From assembly GCA_021793135.1 (NCBI GenBank), contig JAJYTI010000002.1, forward strand, positions 1 through 32,701: DNA of 32,701 bases. The letters are read 5' to 3'. The stretch comes from Bacteroidota bacterium. Lineage in GTDB: Bacteria > Bacteroidota > Bacteroidia > Flavobacteriales > Flavobacteriaceae. A program made the translations under genes and the position numbers. The notes below the pieces were generated by a model. The model worked only from the letters and a program-made list of their open reading frames with translations, searched no databases and was not told the DNA's origin. This document shows positions 8,472 to 17,464 of the stretch, piece by piece (position 1 is the first letter of the stretch; the number at the start of each line of letters is the position of its first letter).

Positions 8472-10634
8472 ATGACGCAAATAAACCAACGAACTCTAGA
8501 AGATTTAGAATTTCCAGTTGTTTTACAACAAATCGCAGATTGTTGTATTACAGATAGTGGTGCGAATCGTGCATTAAGATTAAAACCCTATAGGAATTCT
8601 AATAAAATCCAAAGAGAACTCTATAGAGTAAAAGAATTTACTGGTTCATTTGATAGCGACACTCCAATTCCTAATCATGGTTTCGACAGCATCGATAAAG
8701 AGTTACAGTTATTAGGAATAGAAAATAGCAGCATAGAAATCGGAGGTTTTCGTAGAATTTTAAGTGTATGTGAAACTACCGGAGAACTACTTCATTATTT
8801 TAAAAAGAATGAAGAGTTTTATGAATACTTATCTTTACAAGCTACCAAAGTAAAATATACTAAACTTATTGCGGATGAAATTCATTCTATTATCGATAGA
8901 TATGGATTTATTAGAGATGATGCCTCTTCTGATTTAGCAATTATAAGACGGAAACTTATTCATGTTAAAGGTCAAATAAGCGCAACCTTCAGTAGAGCAT
9001 TGGCTACTTATTCTCAAGCAGGATATTTGGACGAGATAAGAGAATCTGTAGTTGAGAATAGAAGAGTGTTAGCGGTTACCGCTATGTACCGAAAGAAAGT
9101 GAGAGGTGCGGTATTAGGGACTTCTAAAACTGGTAGCATCGTTTATATAGAACCTCAAGAAACCCTTGAGTATGCAACAGAATTAAGTCACTTATTATAC
9201 GAAGAAGATCAAGAAGTAAAACGTATATTAAAGGCTTTAACCGAGTACATTAGACCTTATGCAAGTCTACTTAAATCTTATCAAAAATATCTTATTAAAG
9301 TAGATATACTGTATGCTAAAGCTAAATATGCGGTAAGTATTCAAGCTAATCTTCCTATTATTAGAGAAGATAAAGAGATATACTTTAAAGATGCATATCA
9401 TCCGTTATTGTTAAGTAGTAACAATAAACAGAAAAAGAAAACCTATCCGCAAACTATACGTTTGAATAAAGAAACTAGAATAATTGTAATTTCTGGTCCT
9501 AATGCTGGTGGTAAAAGTATAACCTTAAAAACTATTGGTTTATTACAGGTTATGTTACAAAGTGGAATTCTAATCCCGGTAGATCCACTTAGTGAGATGA
9601 GCTTTTTTAAACACATTCTTACCGATATAGGTGATAATCAATCTATTGAAAATCATTTGAGTACATATAGTTATCGCCTTAAAAAGATGAATCAGTTTTT
9701 ACGTCGTTGTGATGAGAATACCTTGTTTTTGATAGATGAGTTTGGTACAGGAAGTGATCCAGAATTAGGTGGAGCATTAGCAGAAGTGTTTTTAGAAGTT
9801 TTTTATGAACGTCAAGCTTATGGAATAATTACTACCCACTACTCCAATTTAAAAATTTTAGCTAGTGAATTGCCACATGCTATAAACGCAAATATGTTAT
9901 TTGATAATAAATCTTTGCGGCCTTTATATAAATTACATCTTGGTGAGGCTGGAAGTTCTTTTACATTCGAAGTGGCTCAGAAAAATGGTATTCCATATAG
10001 TTTAATCAATCGAGCAAAAAAGAAAGTAGAACGCGATAAGATTAGATATGATAGAAGTATTGCAAATCTACAGCGTGAAAGACATGATTTACGTAAAACT
10101 TCACAAAATCTAAAAACTCAGCAAGAAAAGGCAGCTAAAGAGAGTAAAGATTTAGCTGAAAGAAACTTACGCATTCAAGAGAAGCTTGAAAGTTACCAAG
10201 AATTGTATGATGCAAATCAAAAATTATTGTCGTTAGGAAAACGCTTTGATAAGATTGCAGAAGATTATTTTTATAATAAGAGGAAAAAACAATTACAGGA
10301 AGAATTATTAAAACTTGTTCTATTAGAAAATAGTAAACGAGAACGAGTTGCCTTGAAAAAGAAAAGAAAACAAGAGCAAATTGAGAAAAAAATAGAAAAA
10401 GAGGTTGAAAAGAAAATCGAAGTAATTCGACAGGAGAAAAAAGAAAAAGCAAAAAAACTTAAAACTCAAGAAAAGACACAACCTAAAGTTACTTTAAAAC
10501 TTGGGGATAAAGTGCGAATAATAAATGGAACAGCCGTAGGTACAATTGATATCTTAGAAAAAGGCAAAGCAACTGTAAATTACGGAATGTTTACAACGAA
10601 AATAGATGTTAATGAATTAGAAAAAGTGCGGTGA
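8472..10634 (+). CDS. mutS2: MutS2 family ATPase (no Smr domain visible)
   Basis: Walker A VISGPNAGGKSITLKTIG, Walker B TLFLIDEFGTGSDPELGGALAE, MutS2-type clamp and coiled coil. Ends after the KOW-like segment LKLGDKVRIINGTAVGTIDILEKGKATVNYGMFTTKI. Confidence 0.9.
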   Translation: MTQINQRTLEDLEFPVVLQQIADCCITDSGANRALRLKPYRNSNKIQRELYRVKEFTGSFDSDTPIPNHGFDSIDKELQLLGIENSSIEIGGFRRILSVCETTGELLHYFKKNEEFYEYLSLQATKVKYTKLIADEIHSIIDRYGFIRDDASSDLAIIRRKLIHVKGQISATFSRALATYSQAGYLDEIRESVVENRRVLAVTAMYRKKVRGAVLGTSKTGSIVYIEPQETLEYATELSHLLYEEDQEVKRILKALTEYIRPYASLLKSYQKYLIKVDILYAKAKYAVSIQANLPIIREDKEIYFKDAYHPLLLSSNNKQKKKTYPQTIRLNKETRIIVISGPNAGGKSITLKTIGLLQVMLQSGILIPVDPLSEMSFFKHILTDIGDNQSIENHLSTYSYRLKKMNQFLRRCDENTLFLIDEFGTGSDPELGGALAEVFLEVFYERQAYGIITTHYSNLKILASELPHAINANMLFDNKSLRPLYKLHLGEAGSSFTFEVAQKNGIPYSLINRAKKKVERDKIRYDRSIANLQRERHDLRKTSQNLKTQQEKAAKESKDLAERNLRIQEKLESYQELYDANQKLLSLGKRFDKIAEDYFYNKRKKQLQEELLKLVLLENSKRERVALKKKRKQEQIEKKIEKEVEKKIEVIRQEKKEKAKKLKTQEKTQPKVTLKLGDKVRIINGTAVGTIDILEKGKATVNYGMFTTKIDVNELEKVR

Positions 10635-11041
10635 TAATACAAAAAGACAAATATATTATTCTATTCGATGGTGTATGCAATTTATGCAATGCCACAGTTC
10701 AATTTGTCTTGTCTAGAGATAAAAATAAAAAGTTTTTGTTTTCTGCACTACAATCAAATGTTGCTCATCAACTCTTAGCTCATCAATCAAAATATATTAC
10801 AAATTTACAAAGCATTGTGCTTATTAAAAACAATGAAATATACGATGAGTCTACTGCGGCTTTACATATAGCCAAAGATCTTTCAGGTGCTTGGCCGCTA
10901 CTCTACTATTTGTTTATATGGTGGCCAAAAATTATAAGAGATTCAGTTTATAAATTTATCGCAAAACATCGTTATAAGTGGTTTGGCAAAAAAGACAGTT
11001 GTAGTATTCCAGATGTAAATTATAAAGATCGATTTCTTTAA
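10631..11041 (+). CDS. DCC family thiol-disulfide oxidoreductase
   Basis: ILFDGVCNLCNATVQFVLSRDKNKKFLFSALQS has the DGxCxxC motif of the DCC/YuxK family. The GTG start overlaps the mutS2 stop (GTGA). Confidence 0.88.
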   Translation: MIIQKDKYIILFDGVCNLCNATVQFVLSRDKNKKFLFSALQSNVAHQLLAHQSKYITNLQSIVLIKNNEIYDESTAALHIAKDLSGAWPLLYYLFIWWPKIIRDSVYKFIAKHRYKWFGKKDSCSIPDVNYKDRFL

Positions 11042-11049
11042 AATTAAAG

Positions 11050-11081
11050 AAAGGCTGTTACAAAATTTTGTAACAGCCTTT
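11050..11081. terminator. Bidirectional intrinsic terminator between convergent genes
   Basis: Perfect 32-bp palindrome AAAGGCTGTTACAAAA/TTTTGTAACAGCCTTT between the DCC gene (+) and the susD-like gene (-). Confidence 0.85.
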
Positions 11082-11105
11082 TAATTTAAAAATTATATAT
11101 TAAAA

Positions 11106-12656
11106 TTAGTAACCTGGGTTTTGTTGACCTTCTACCATTGGGTTTACACTAGTTTCAGACAATGGAATCGGCCAGATGAATCTGTAGTCATCGTATGGTA
11201 TAGCTGATGCGCCCAGCGGAGGCATAACCCCAGATGCAGCATCATATAAATCTGGTGCTGGTACACCATTTGCTACTTTAGCTGGAATTCCATCTATAGG
11301 AGCTAAATCATCTCCTTGTAATCTATGGATATCTTGCCAACGTTTTCCTTCCATCAGGAACTCAATTCTACGCTCAAGAATAATTGCTTCAACAACTTCT
11401 TGTGCAGAAGTTAAGTCTGCTGAGGTATAAGATTGTGTTGCAGGATCTGCTAGAGCTCTATCACGAACTTCATTTAAAGTTTCTATAGCTCTTGTTAAAT
11501 CTTGTTGTGTTGTAGATCTAGCTAAAGCTTCTGCTAAGTTTAATTTAACTTCTGCATGACGTAGTACAGGAGAAAGATCAGAGTAAGTACTGTGATCTCT
11601 ATACTTATTAGTATATAAACTACCTTCCACTTCTCTAACTAAATCTGTTTCTTCGCCATAAGCTCTACGTTTATCATCTATTAACCATCCTTCATTATTC
11701 CAGATAATAGGGCTAATAGCAACTAATAGACGTCGTCCGTATTGAGAACCTAATGCGCCATTTACTCCACCGTTCGAAATTGCAGTTTGGTTGATAGAGA
11801 AAATAGACTCAGAGTTACCATGATTATCATCAAACACGCCAGATGGTGAACTAGTTAATGTATAGCTATTTTCTATTTTATTAGCTTCTTCAATAACATC
11901 ATCCCATGCACGCATATGTAAATAAACTCTAGTTTTGAAAGCAACAGCAGCATTGCTACTAGCATAGATTAAAGAAGTATTGGTAATGTTCTCTTCAGCA
12001 TAATCTAAATCTGCTAAAACATGTTCGTAAACTTCTCGAACTGTAGATCTAGCTCCATGTGCTTCTGCTTCTTCTAAAGACTCTTCTGAGTTAATAGCAT
12101 TTTCTCTAAGAATAATTCCTAAGTGACTTGCATCGGAAGTATGATTGTATGGTCTCGCCATTTGTACATTTAATTCAAAATGTGTAATTGCTCTTAAGAA
12201 GCGTGCTTGGCCAATAATATCTTTTCCTTCTGCCTCCGAAATGATGCCTTCTGCCATTGCTTCGGTTACACCTTCTATAACAATATTTGCTTTGTTAATT
12301 AAGTTGTATCCATCATGCCAATAATACATATTGTTTGCAGTTGTGGCGTCATAGGTAGAAAGATAAGTAACCTGATAGAATGAAGCTGTGTTTACAACGT
12401 CTTCTCCTCTACAATCATTTTGTTGAATGTGTGCTGCACCCCAAACGTATCCTCTTCCTCCAGCTCCTGCAAAAGTTCCAATTGCAGCAGCCTCATACAT
12501 ACCATTTACGCTTAGTTTTATACTTTCGGGGCTGTCAAAAGCCATGGTTTCTGCTACACTACTGTAGGGAACCTTATCTAGTAAGGTTTCATCAGAACAG
12601 CCTATCGCTGCGATAGCGAAAGCGACTGCTATAATATTTCTATAAATTCTTTTCAT
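11106..12656 (-). CDS. RagB/SusD family nutrient-uptake outer membrane lipoprotein (pair 1)
   Basis: Lipobox IAAIGCSDE, SusD-like helical repeats, ERRIEFLMEGKRWQDIHRL motif, C-terminal QQNPGY. Confidence 0.92.
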   Translation of the reverse strand: MKRIYRNIIAVAFAIAAIGCSDETLLDKVPYSSVAETMAFDSPESIKLSVNGMYEAAAIGTFAGAGGRGYVWGAAHIQQNDCRGEDVVNTASFYQVTYLSTYDATTANNMYYWHDGYNLINKANIVIEGVTEAMAEGIISEAEGKDIIGQARFLRAITHFELNVQMARPYNHTSDASHLGIILRENAINSEESLEEAEAHGARSTVREVYEHVLADLDYAEENITNTSLIYASSNAAVAFKTRVYLHMRAWDDVIEEANKIENSYTLTSSPSGVFDDNHGNSESIFSINQTAISNGGVNGALGSQYGRRLLVAISPIIWNNEGWLIDDKRRAYGEETDLVREVEGSLYTNKYRDHSTYSDLSPVLRHAEVKLNLAEALARSTTQQDLTRAIETLNEVRDRALADPATQSYTSADLTSAQEVVEAIILERRIEFLMEGKRWQDIHRLQGDDLAPIDGIPAKVANGVPAPDLYDAASGVMPPLGASAIPYDDYRFIWPIPLSETSVNPMVEGQQNPGY

Positions 12657-12667
12657 AATAGTATCTA

Positions 12668-15600
12668 TTAAAGTTTTAAGTTAACTCCTAGAGAAACAAT
12701 TCTAGATTTTGGTGTTCCGAATGCATCCACACCATAAGAAGTAATCATCTCTGGATCTACGCCTTTATAATCAGTAATCATAAATACGTTTTGTGCTGCT
12801 ACATAGATACGTAATGCATCGATACTTGCACGTTCTAAAAGTTCTCTATCAAAATTGTAACCTAATGTTATATTGTCTAACGAGATGAAATCTCCTTTCT
12901 CTACAAATCTTGAAGTTAATACGTTGTTGTTAACTACTCCATTACCTGCAGCCCATAACATTGGTGTTACACCGTCACCTGGGTTTGAAGGGCTTTGCCA
13001 TCTACCTAGAATTTCCGTTGAGTTGTTATTGAACTCTTGTGTCAATAATTCACGACGTGTGTAGTTAAATATTTTATTACCACCACTGAAACGGAATAAG
13101 AATGATAGGTCAAAGTTTTTATAAGTCAAAGTGTTGTTCCAACCTCCAAAATATTTTGGTGTAGTTTGACCTAATAGTTTGCGATCCTCACTACTACTTA
13201 ATGAGCTAGCTTGTGACATATCTCCAGGATTTGATTCATCGAATACATAATAGCTACCAGTATTGTAGTCTATTTGTACCAAAGAACCATCTCCTTTATA
13301 ATATACTGGAGCACCATTTGCAGGGTTTACTCCCCAATATTCATATCCATATAAAGAGTTAATTGGTTCTCCTTCACGAATAATAATGTTTCCATTAATA
13401 GAAGCATTTGATGAGTATTCAGGGAAAATATCTGCTCCATCTGGTAAGTTAGATACTTTGTTTTTGCTGAAGCTTATGTTTGCTCCAGTGTTCCAACGGA
13501 ATTCACCATTATCTACTACCGTTGCATCTACGCTAAATTCAAAACCAGAGTTACTCATATCACCCGCATTAATTTTGATGATATTACCTGGTATACCTAA
13601 AGATGGTGCAGTAGATTTATTAATAATCATGTCTTTGGTCTCATTCTTAAAGTACTCTGCAGAGAAGAATACTTTGTTGTTCCATAGTCCGAAATCTAAA
13701 CCTATATTTAGTTTATTTGTAGACTCCCACACTAAGGCATTGTTACCAAATTGAGCGTATCCATATCCTGTGTCATCACCATATTTATTTAATCCATAAA
13801 CTCCTAAATAAGGATATGCACCAATATTAGTGTTCCCAGTTTCAGCATATGAACCACGTAATTTTAAATCGCTAATAGTTTCGCTGATATCGCCCCAGAA
13901 CTCTTCATTGGAAATTGTCCAACCTGCAGATAGTCCGATAAAGTTTTCCCATCTATTGTCTGGGTGTAGATTAGATAATCCATCACGGCGAATAGAAGCT
14001 TGTAAGAAATAACGTTCATCATAGTTATATGTAGCACGACCAATAAATGATTTGATACCTTGCTCTTCTTTATAACCACTAATTTCTTGCTCACCAAAAG
14101 CATCGGTAATAATTTGATTATTGAAATACTCACTAGCAATATCCTTCCCTAATGCAGAGAAGTAAGCATCTTTCTGTTGTTGGAATTCTGCTACTGCAGT
14201 AAGGCCTAGGTTATGCACGTCATTGAATGATTTATTGTAGCTCAAAATATTTTGGACGTTCCATAATTGATTGTCAAAGTTGTATTGGCGTAAGTATCCG
14301 TTATATCCTGAACCGTCTCCATGAACAGGGTTCCAATACATACGTTCTCCGTTTGTACCATAATCCATTCCTATTTGGAATCGATAGGATAAACCATCAA
14401 GAATGTTAGCGTTAGCAAAAGCATTTATGATGTTACGCATAGACTTAGATTTATAATAGTTGTGGTCTAGTGCGTACATAATGTTAGGTAACTGTGCACC
14501 TACGTTGCTATAGTTGTCCCATCTCCCGATTTGTCCTGTCTCAGTAATATTGTATCCTGTCTCGTTGTCAGGATCATAAGCAGGGATATTTGGTAATTGC
14601 TTAGTAGCATTAAACATATGACCAGATAAAGAGTTATTCCCTTTGTTCATTGCAGAGATGCTATTTCTTGTCACAGCAATTGTAGCTCCTGCGCTTAACC
14701 AATCATTAAAGTCTTGCTCTACTCTTGCACGTATGTTGTACTTTTCCATTTCGTTTGCAATAGAAGTACCTTCTTGCTCTCCATATCCGATAGAAAGATA
14801 GTAAGTAGCCATATCGGTACCTCCAGAAACACTAACGTTTTGATCTATTTGTAATGCAGAACTACGTAATACTAAATCTTGCCAATCTGTGTCAAAATCT
14901 GTTCCTGCAGCCCAATCCGATACACCTGCGTTAGCTGTTTTTTCATTAGAAATAGTTATAAAGTCTTTGGTTCCCAGTAGCTTATATTTATTCATTGGGC
15001 TTCCTACCCCTGTTAGAGAGGAATAATTAACTTCGAATGAGTTTTTACGTCCTTTTCTTGTTGTAATTAATATTACTCCATTTGCAGCTCTTGAACCATA
15101 AATAGCTGATGCTGCTCCGTCTTTAAGAACTTCAAAAGATTCAATGTCATTAGGGTTCAAGTCGGCCAATGGGTTAATATCTACGTTTGCTCCTTGTGAG
15201 GTAGAAGCATAAGGAACACCATCTACTACATATAATGGACCTGTTCCTGAGTTTATAGAAGCTATACCTCGAATGTTTACTCTTGGTGCTTCTCCAATTA
15301 CTCCACCTGGTGTGGTAATTTGTACTCCTGAAGATCTACCCGCTAATTGTGATTCGAAAGATGGGGTAACTAAGTTTTTAACATCATCTCCTTTTACTTG
15401 AGAAATAGCTCCAGTAACTTCTGATTTACGTTGTACCCCGTACCCTACTAATACAACTTCATCCATGATATTGGCTTCTGGTTGTAAGGTTACATCATAT
15501 GTAGATGAAGAGCCTACCGTACGAGTTATTGTTTCAAATCCAACATAGGAAAACTCTAAGACATTTCCTTCTTCTGCTGAAATGGAATAGTTTCCGTCAA

Positions 15601-15769
15601 AATCGGTTGTTGTACCGCTAGTTGTACCGACTACTAAAATGGTAGCGCCCAATAAAGGTACTCCATCTGGATCTGTAACCTTTCCAGTCACGGATTTCTT
15701 TTGAGCGAAACTAATTTGCACAAACAGTATCATAAATAATACTGAGAGATAAGTGTACTTTTGTTTCAT
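12668..15769 (-). CDS. SusC/RagA family TonB-linked outer membrane protein (pair 1)
   Basis: N-terminal carboxypeptidase-regulatory-like domain (VTGKVTDPDGVPLLGATILVVGT...DFDGNYSI), TonB plug (VPYASTSQGANVDINPLADLNPNDIESFEVLKDGAASAIYGSRAANGVILITTRKG), C-terminal beta-strand SRIVSLGVNLKL. Confidence 0.95.
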   Translation of the reverse strand: MKQKYTYLSVLFMILFVQISFAQKKSVTGKVTDPDGVPLLGATILVVGTTSGTTTDFDGNYSISAEEGNVLEFSYVGFETITRTVGSSSTYDVTLQPEANIMDEVVLVGYGVQRKSEVTGAISQVKGDDVKNLVTPSFESQLAGRSSGVQITTPGGVIGEAPRVNIRGIASINSGTGPLYVVDGVPYASTSQGANVDINPLADLNPNDIESFEVLKDGAASAIYGSRAANGVILITTRKGRKNSFEVNYSSLTGVGSPMNKYKLLGTKDFITISNEKTANAGVSDWAAGTDFDTDWQDLVLRSSALQIDQNVSVSGGTDMATYYLSIGYGEQEGTSIANEMEKYNIRARVEQDFNDWLSAGATIAVTRNSISAMNKGNNSLSGHMFNATKQLPNIPAYDPDNETGYNITETGQIGRWDNYSNVGAQLPNIMYALDHNYYKSKSMRNIINAFANANILDGLSYRFQIGMDYGTNGERMYWNPVHGDGSGYNGYLRQYNFDNQLWNVQNILSYNKSFNDVHNLGLTAVAEFQQQKDAYFSALGKDIASEYFNNQIITDAFGEQEISGYKEEQGIKSFIGRATYNYDERYFLQASIRRDGLSNLHPDNRWENFIGLSAGWTISNEEFWGDISETISDLKLRGSYAETGNTNIGAYPYLGVYGLNKYGDDTGYGYAQFGNNALVWESTNKLNIGLDFGLWNNKVFFSAEYFKNETKDMIINKSTAPSLGIPGNIIKINAGDMSNSGFEFSVDATVVDNGEFRWNTGANISFSKNKVSNLPDGADIFPEYSSNASINGNIIIREGEPINSLYGYEYWGVNPANGAPVYYKGDGSLVQIDYNTGSYYVFDESNPGDMSQASSLSSSEDRKLLGQTTPKYFGGWNNTLTYKNFDLSFLFRFSGGNKIFNYTRRELLTQEFNNNSTEILGRWQSPSNPGDGVTPMLWAAGNGVVNNNVLTSRFVEKGDFISLDNITLGYNFDRELLERASIDALRIYVAAQNVFMITDYKGVDPEMITSYGVDAFGTPKSRIVSLGVNLKL

Positions 15770-16005
15770 ATTAACAGTTTTTATGGTTTAATACCAAATA
15801 TGCAAATATTATTTTAATATTCAAATAGCAGCGTATCTATATTAACATAATACATATACTTATATGATTTGTTAAACCTTATTATATATGTTAATAACAA
15901 AAATTAGTTTATTGGATATTCATTTTATTTGTGTATTTAATAATTGTGTTAAGTAATATGATGGTAAATATATATTATATATAATTCTAAATTTATGGAA
16001 ATAAA

Positions 16006-16034
16006 AAAGCGGTTGTTTTTAAAACAACCGCTTT
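16006..16034 (-). terminator. Intrinsic terminator of the second susCD pair
   Basis: AAAGCGGTTGTTTT (16006-16019) / AAAACAACCGCTTT (16021-16034), T-tract on the minus strand, downstream of the susD at 16064. Confidence 0.85.
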
Positions 16035-16063
16035 CGGGCTAATTCAAAGAATTACTTTTAATA

Positions 16064-17461
16064 TTAGTAGCCTGGATTTTGTTCTACACTCTTATTAGTA
16101 TTTATCTCTCTCCTTGGTATAGGGAAAGCAAATCTATTATCTCCTGCAGGAACTAATCCGTGGTTATTAGAAGTATTTGGATCTACTTCTGGTATATCTA
16201 ATCCATGTCTTGCTAAGTCATGAAAACGGAATCCTTCAAACATCAATTCTTTTCTACGCTCTTTAATAATATTTTCAAGCGTTACATCACTAGCATCATA
16301 TTCACTAGCATTTCTATTTTCCGCCAAATCATTTAAAAGTTCTAATGCTTTATTTGGGTTTGTTTCTAGCACTGCTTCTGCATAATTTAATACCACTTCC
16401 TCATAACGGAATAACTTAATGTTATCCGAACCTAATCTATCACCACCAGAAGGGTATTTTCCTAAATTACGAAGCTTGTTACTATCTTCACTTTCATAAC
16501 CTATCATATCTTCTGAAGCTCTAACATCATCGCTATCAAATTCTGCATCTTCGATTAAGTTATTGAAAGCTTGAACGTCTCCATATGAATCTCCTCTATA
16601 GATGTAAGCTAAACCGTTAATACCAGCGTTATCGGTAGTACTTTGAGCAAGCTCAAAAATAGAAGCCGCACCTGGATTAGAATCACTCCAGTATTCCACA
16701 AGTTTGTTAGCAGGTGTAATTTCATACTTACCTTCCAATTGACTTGCAGCATCTTCTACAATATCATATTCTTTAAAGTAAGTACCTACTCTTGTTTTTA
16801 GTGCTAATACTGCATCTAGAGTAAAATTAGTTTTATTATTTGCCCACTCAGAAGATTCTCCTTGAAGCATATAATCTATAGCTTTTTCAATATCTGCATA
16901 GATATCTATTTTATTGTCTTCAACAGAGCTTCTAGGAATTTGTAAATCTTCTGCTTTATATTCTTTAGCATATGTAATTCCTAAATTGGAACCATTGTCA
17001 ATATATTGTTGTCCATAAAGGCGCAATAAATCGAAATGTGCCATTGCTCTAATAGCGTATGCTTCACCTAATATATGGGCTTTATTTGCTTCACTACCTT
17101 CTACTGTACTTAAATCTGTTGCTATTACAACATTTGGATTAGAGATAGTAGCATATGCATATCTAAAGATATCGGTAACATCACCATCTGTACTTTGTAA
17201 GTTCATTGCAGACATTAATGTAAAACGTCCACTATTTCCATTAGAATAAACATTATCTGCTCTGATTTCTCCAGCTATAATGTAATTTCTACCCATATAC
17301 TCACTACGCGCCATGGTGTTGTATGCTCCATCTATAAACTGTCTCATGCTTACATCATCTTCCATATCAATCTCATGACTATCCGCTAAAGTAGGGTCTA
17401 GTGAACATGAGGTTAATGAACCCATGACTAAGGCAAGTCCTATTATAATATATTTTCTCAT
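16064..17461 (-). CDS. RagB/SusD family nutrient-uptake outer membrane lipoprotein (pair 2)
   Basis: Lipobox GSLTSCSLDP, KERRKELMFEGFRFHDLARHG motif, C-terminal VEQNPGY. Confidence 0.92.
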   Translation of the reverse strand: MRKYIIIGLALVMGSLTSCSLDPTLADSHEIDMEDDVSMRQFIDGAYNTMARSEYMGRNYIIAGEIRADNVYSNGNSGRFTLMSAMNLQSTDGDVTDIFRYAYATISNPNVVIATDLSTVEGSEANKAHILGEAYAIRAMAHFDLLRLYGQQYIDNGSNLGITYAKEYKAEDLQIPRSSVEDNKIDIYADIEKAIDYMLQGESSEWANNKTNFTLDAVLALKTRVGTYFKEYDIVEDAASQLEGKYEITPANKLVEYWSDSNPGAASIFELAQSTTDNAGINGLAYIYRGDSYGDVQAFNNLIEDAEFDSDDVRASEDMIGYESEDSNKLRNLGKYPSGGDRLGSDNIKLFRYEEVVLNYAEAVLETNPNKALELLNDLAENRNASEYDASDVTLENIIKERRKELMFEGFRFHDLARHGLDIPEVDPNTSNNHGLVPAGDNRFAFPIPRREINTNKSVEQNPGY

Positions 17462-17464
17462 TGT

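Noticed and set aside
10135-10452. 105-aa minus-strand Phe/Leu-rich ORF
   Set aside because: Antisense of the Lys/Glu-rich coiled coil of MutS2; AAG/GAA codons read as CTT/TTC.
13386-13754. 122-aa plus-strand ORF inside susC pair 1
   Set aside because: Antisense shadow ORF of a confident TonB-dependent transporter CDS.
13864-14139. 91-aa minus-strand ORF inside susC pair 1 in another frame
   Set aside because: Same-strand out-of-frame ORF. The main susC frame is intact, so it is neither a frameshift nor a nested gene.
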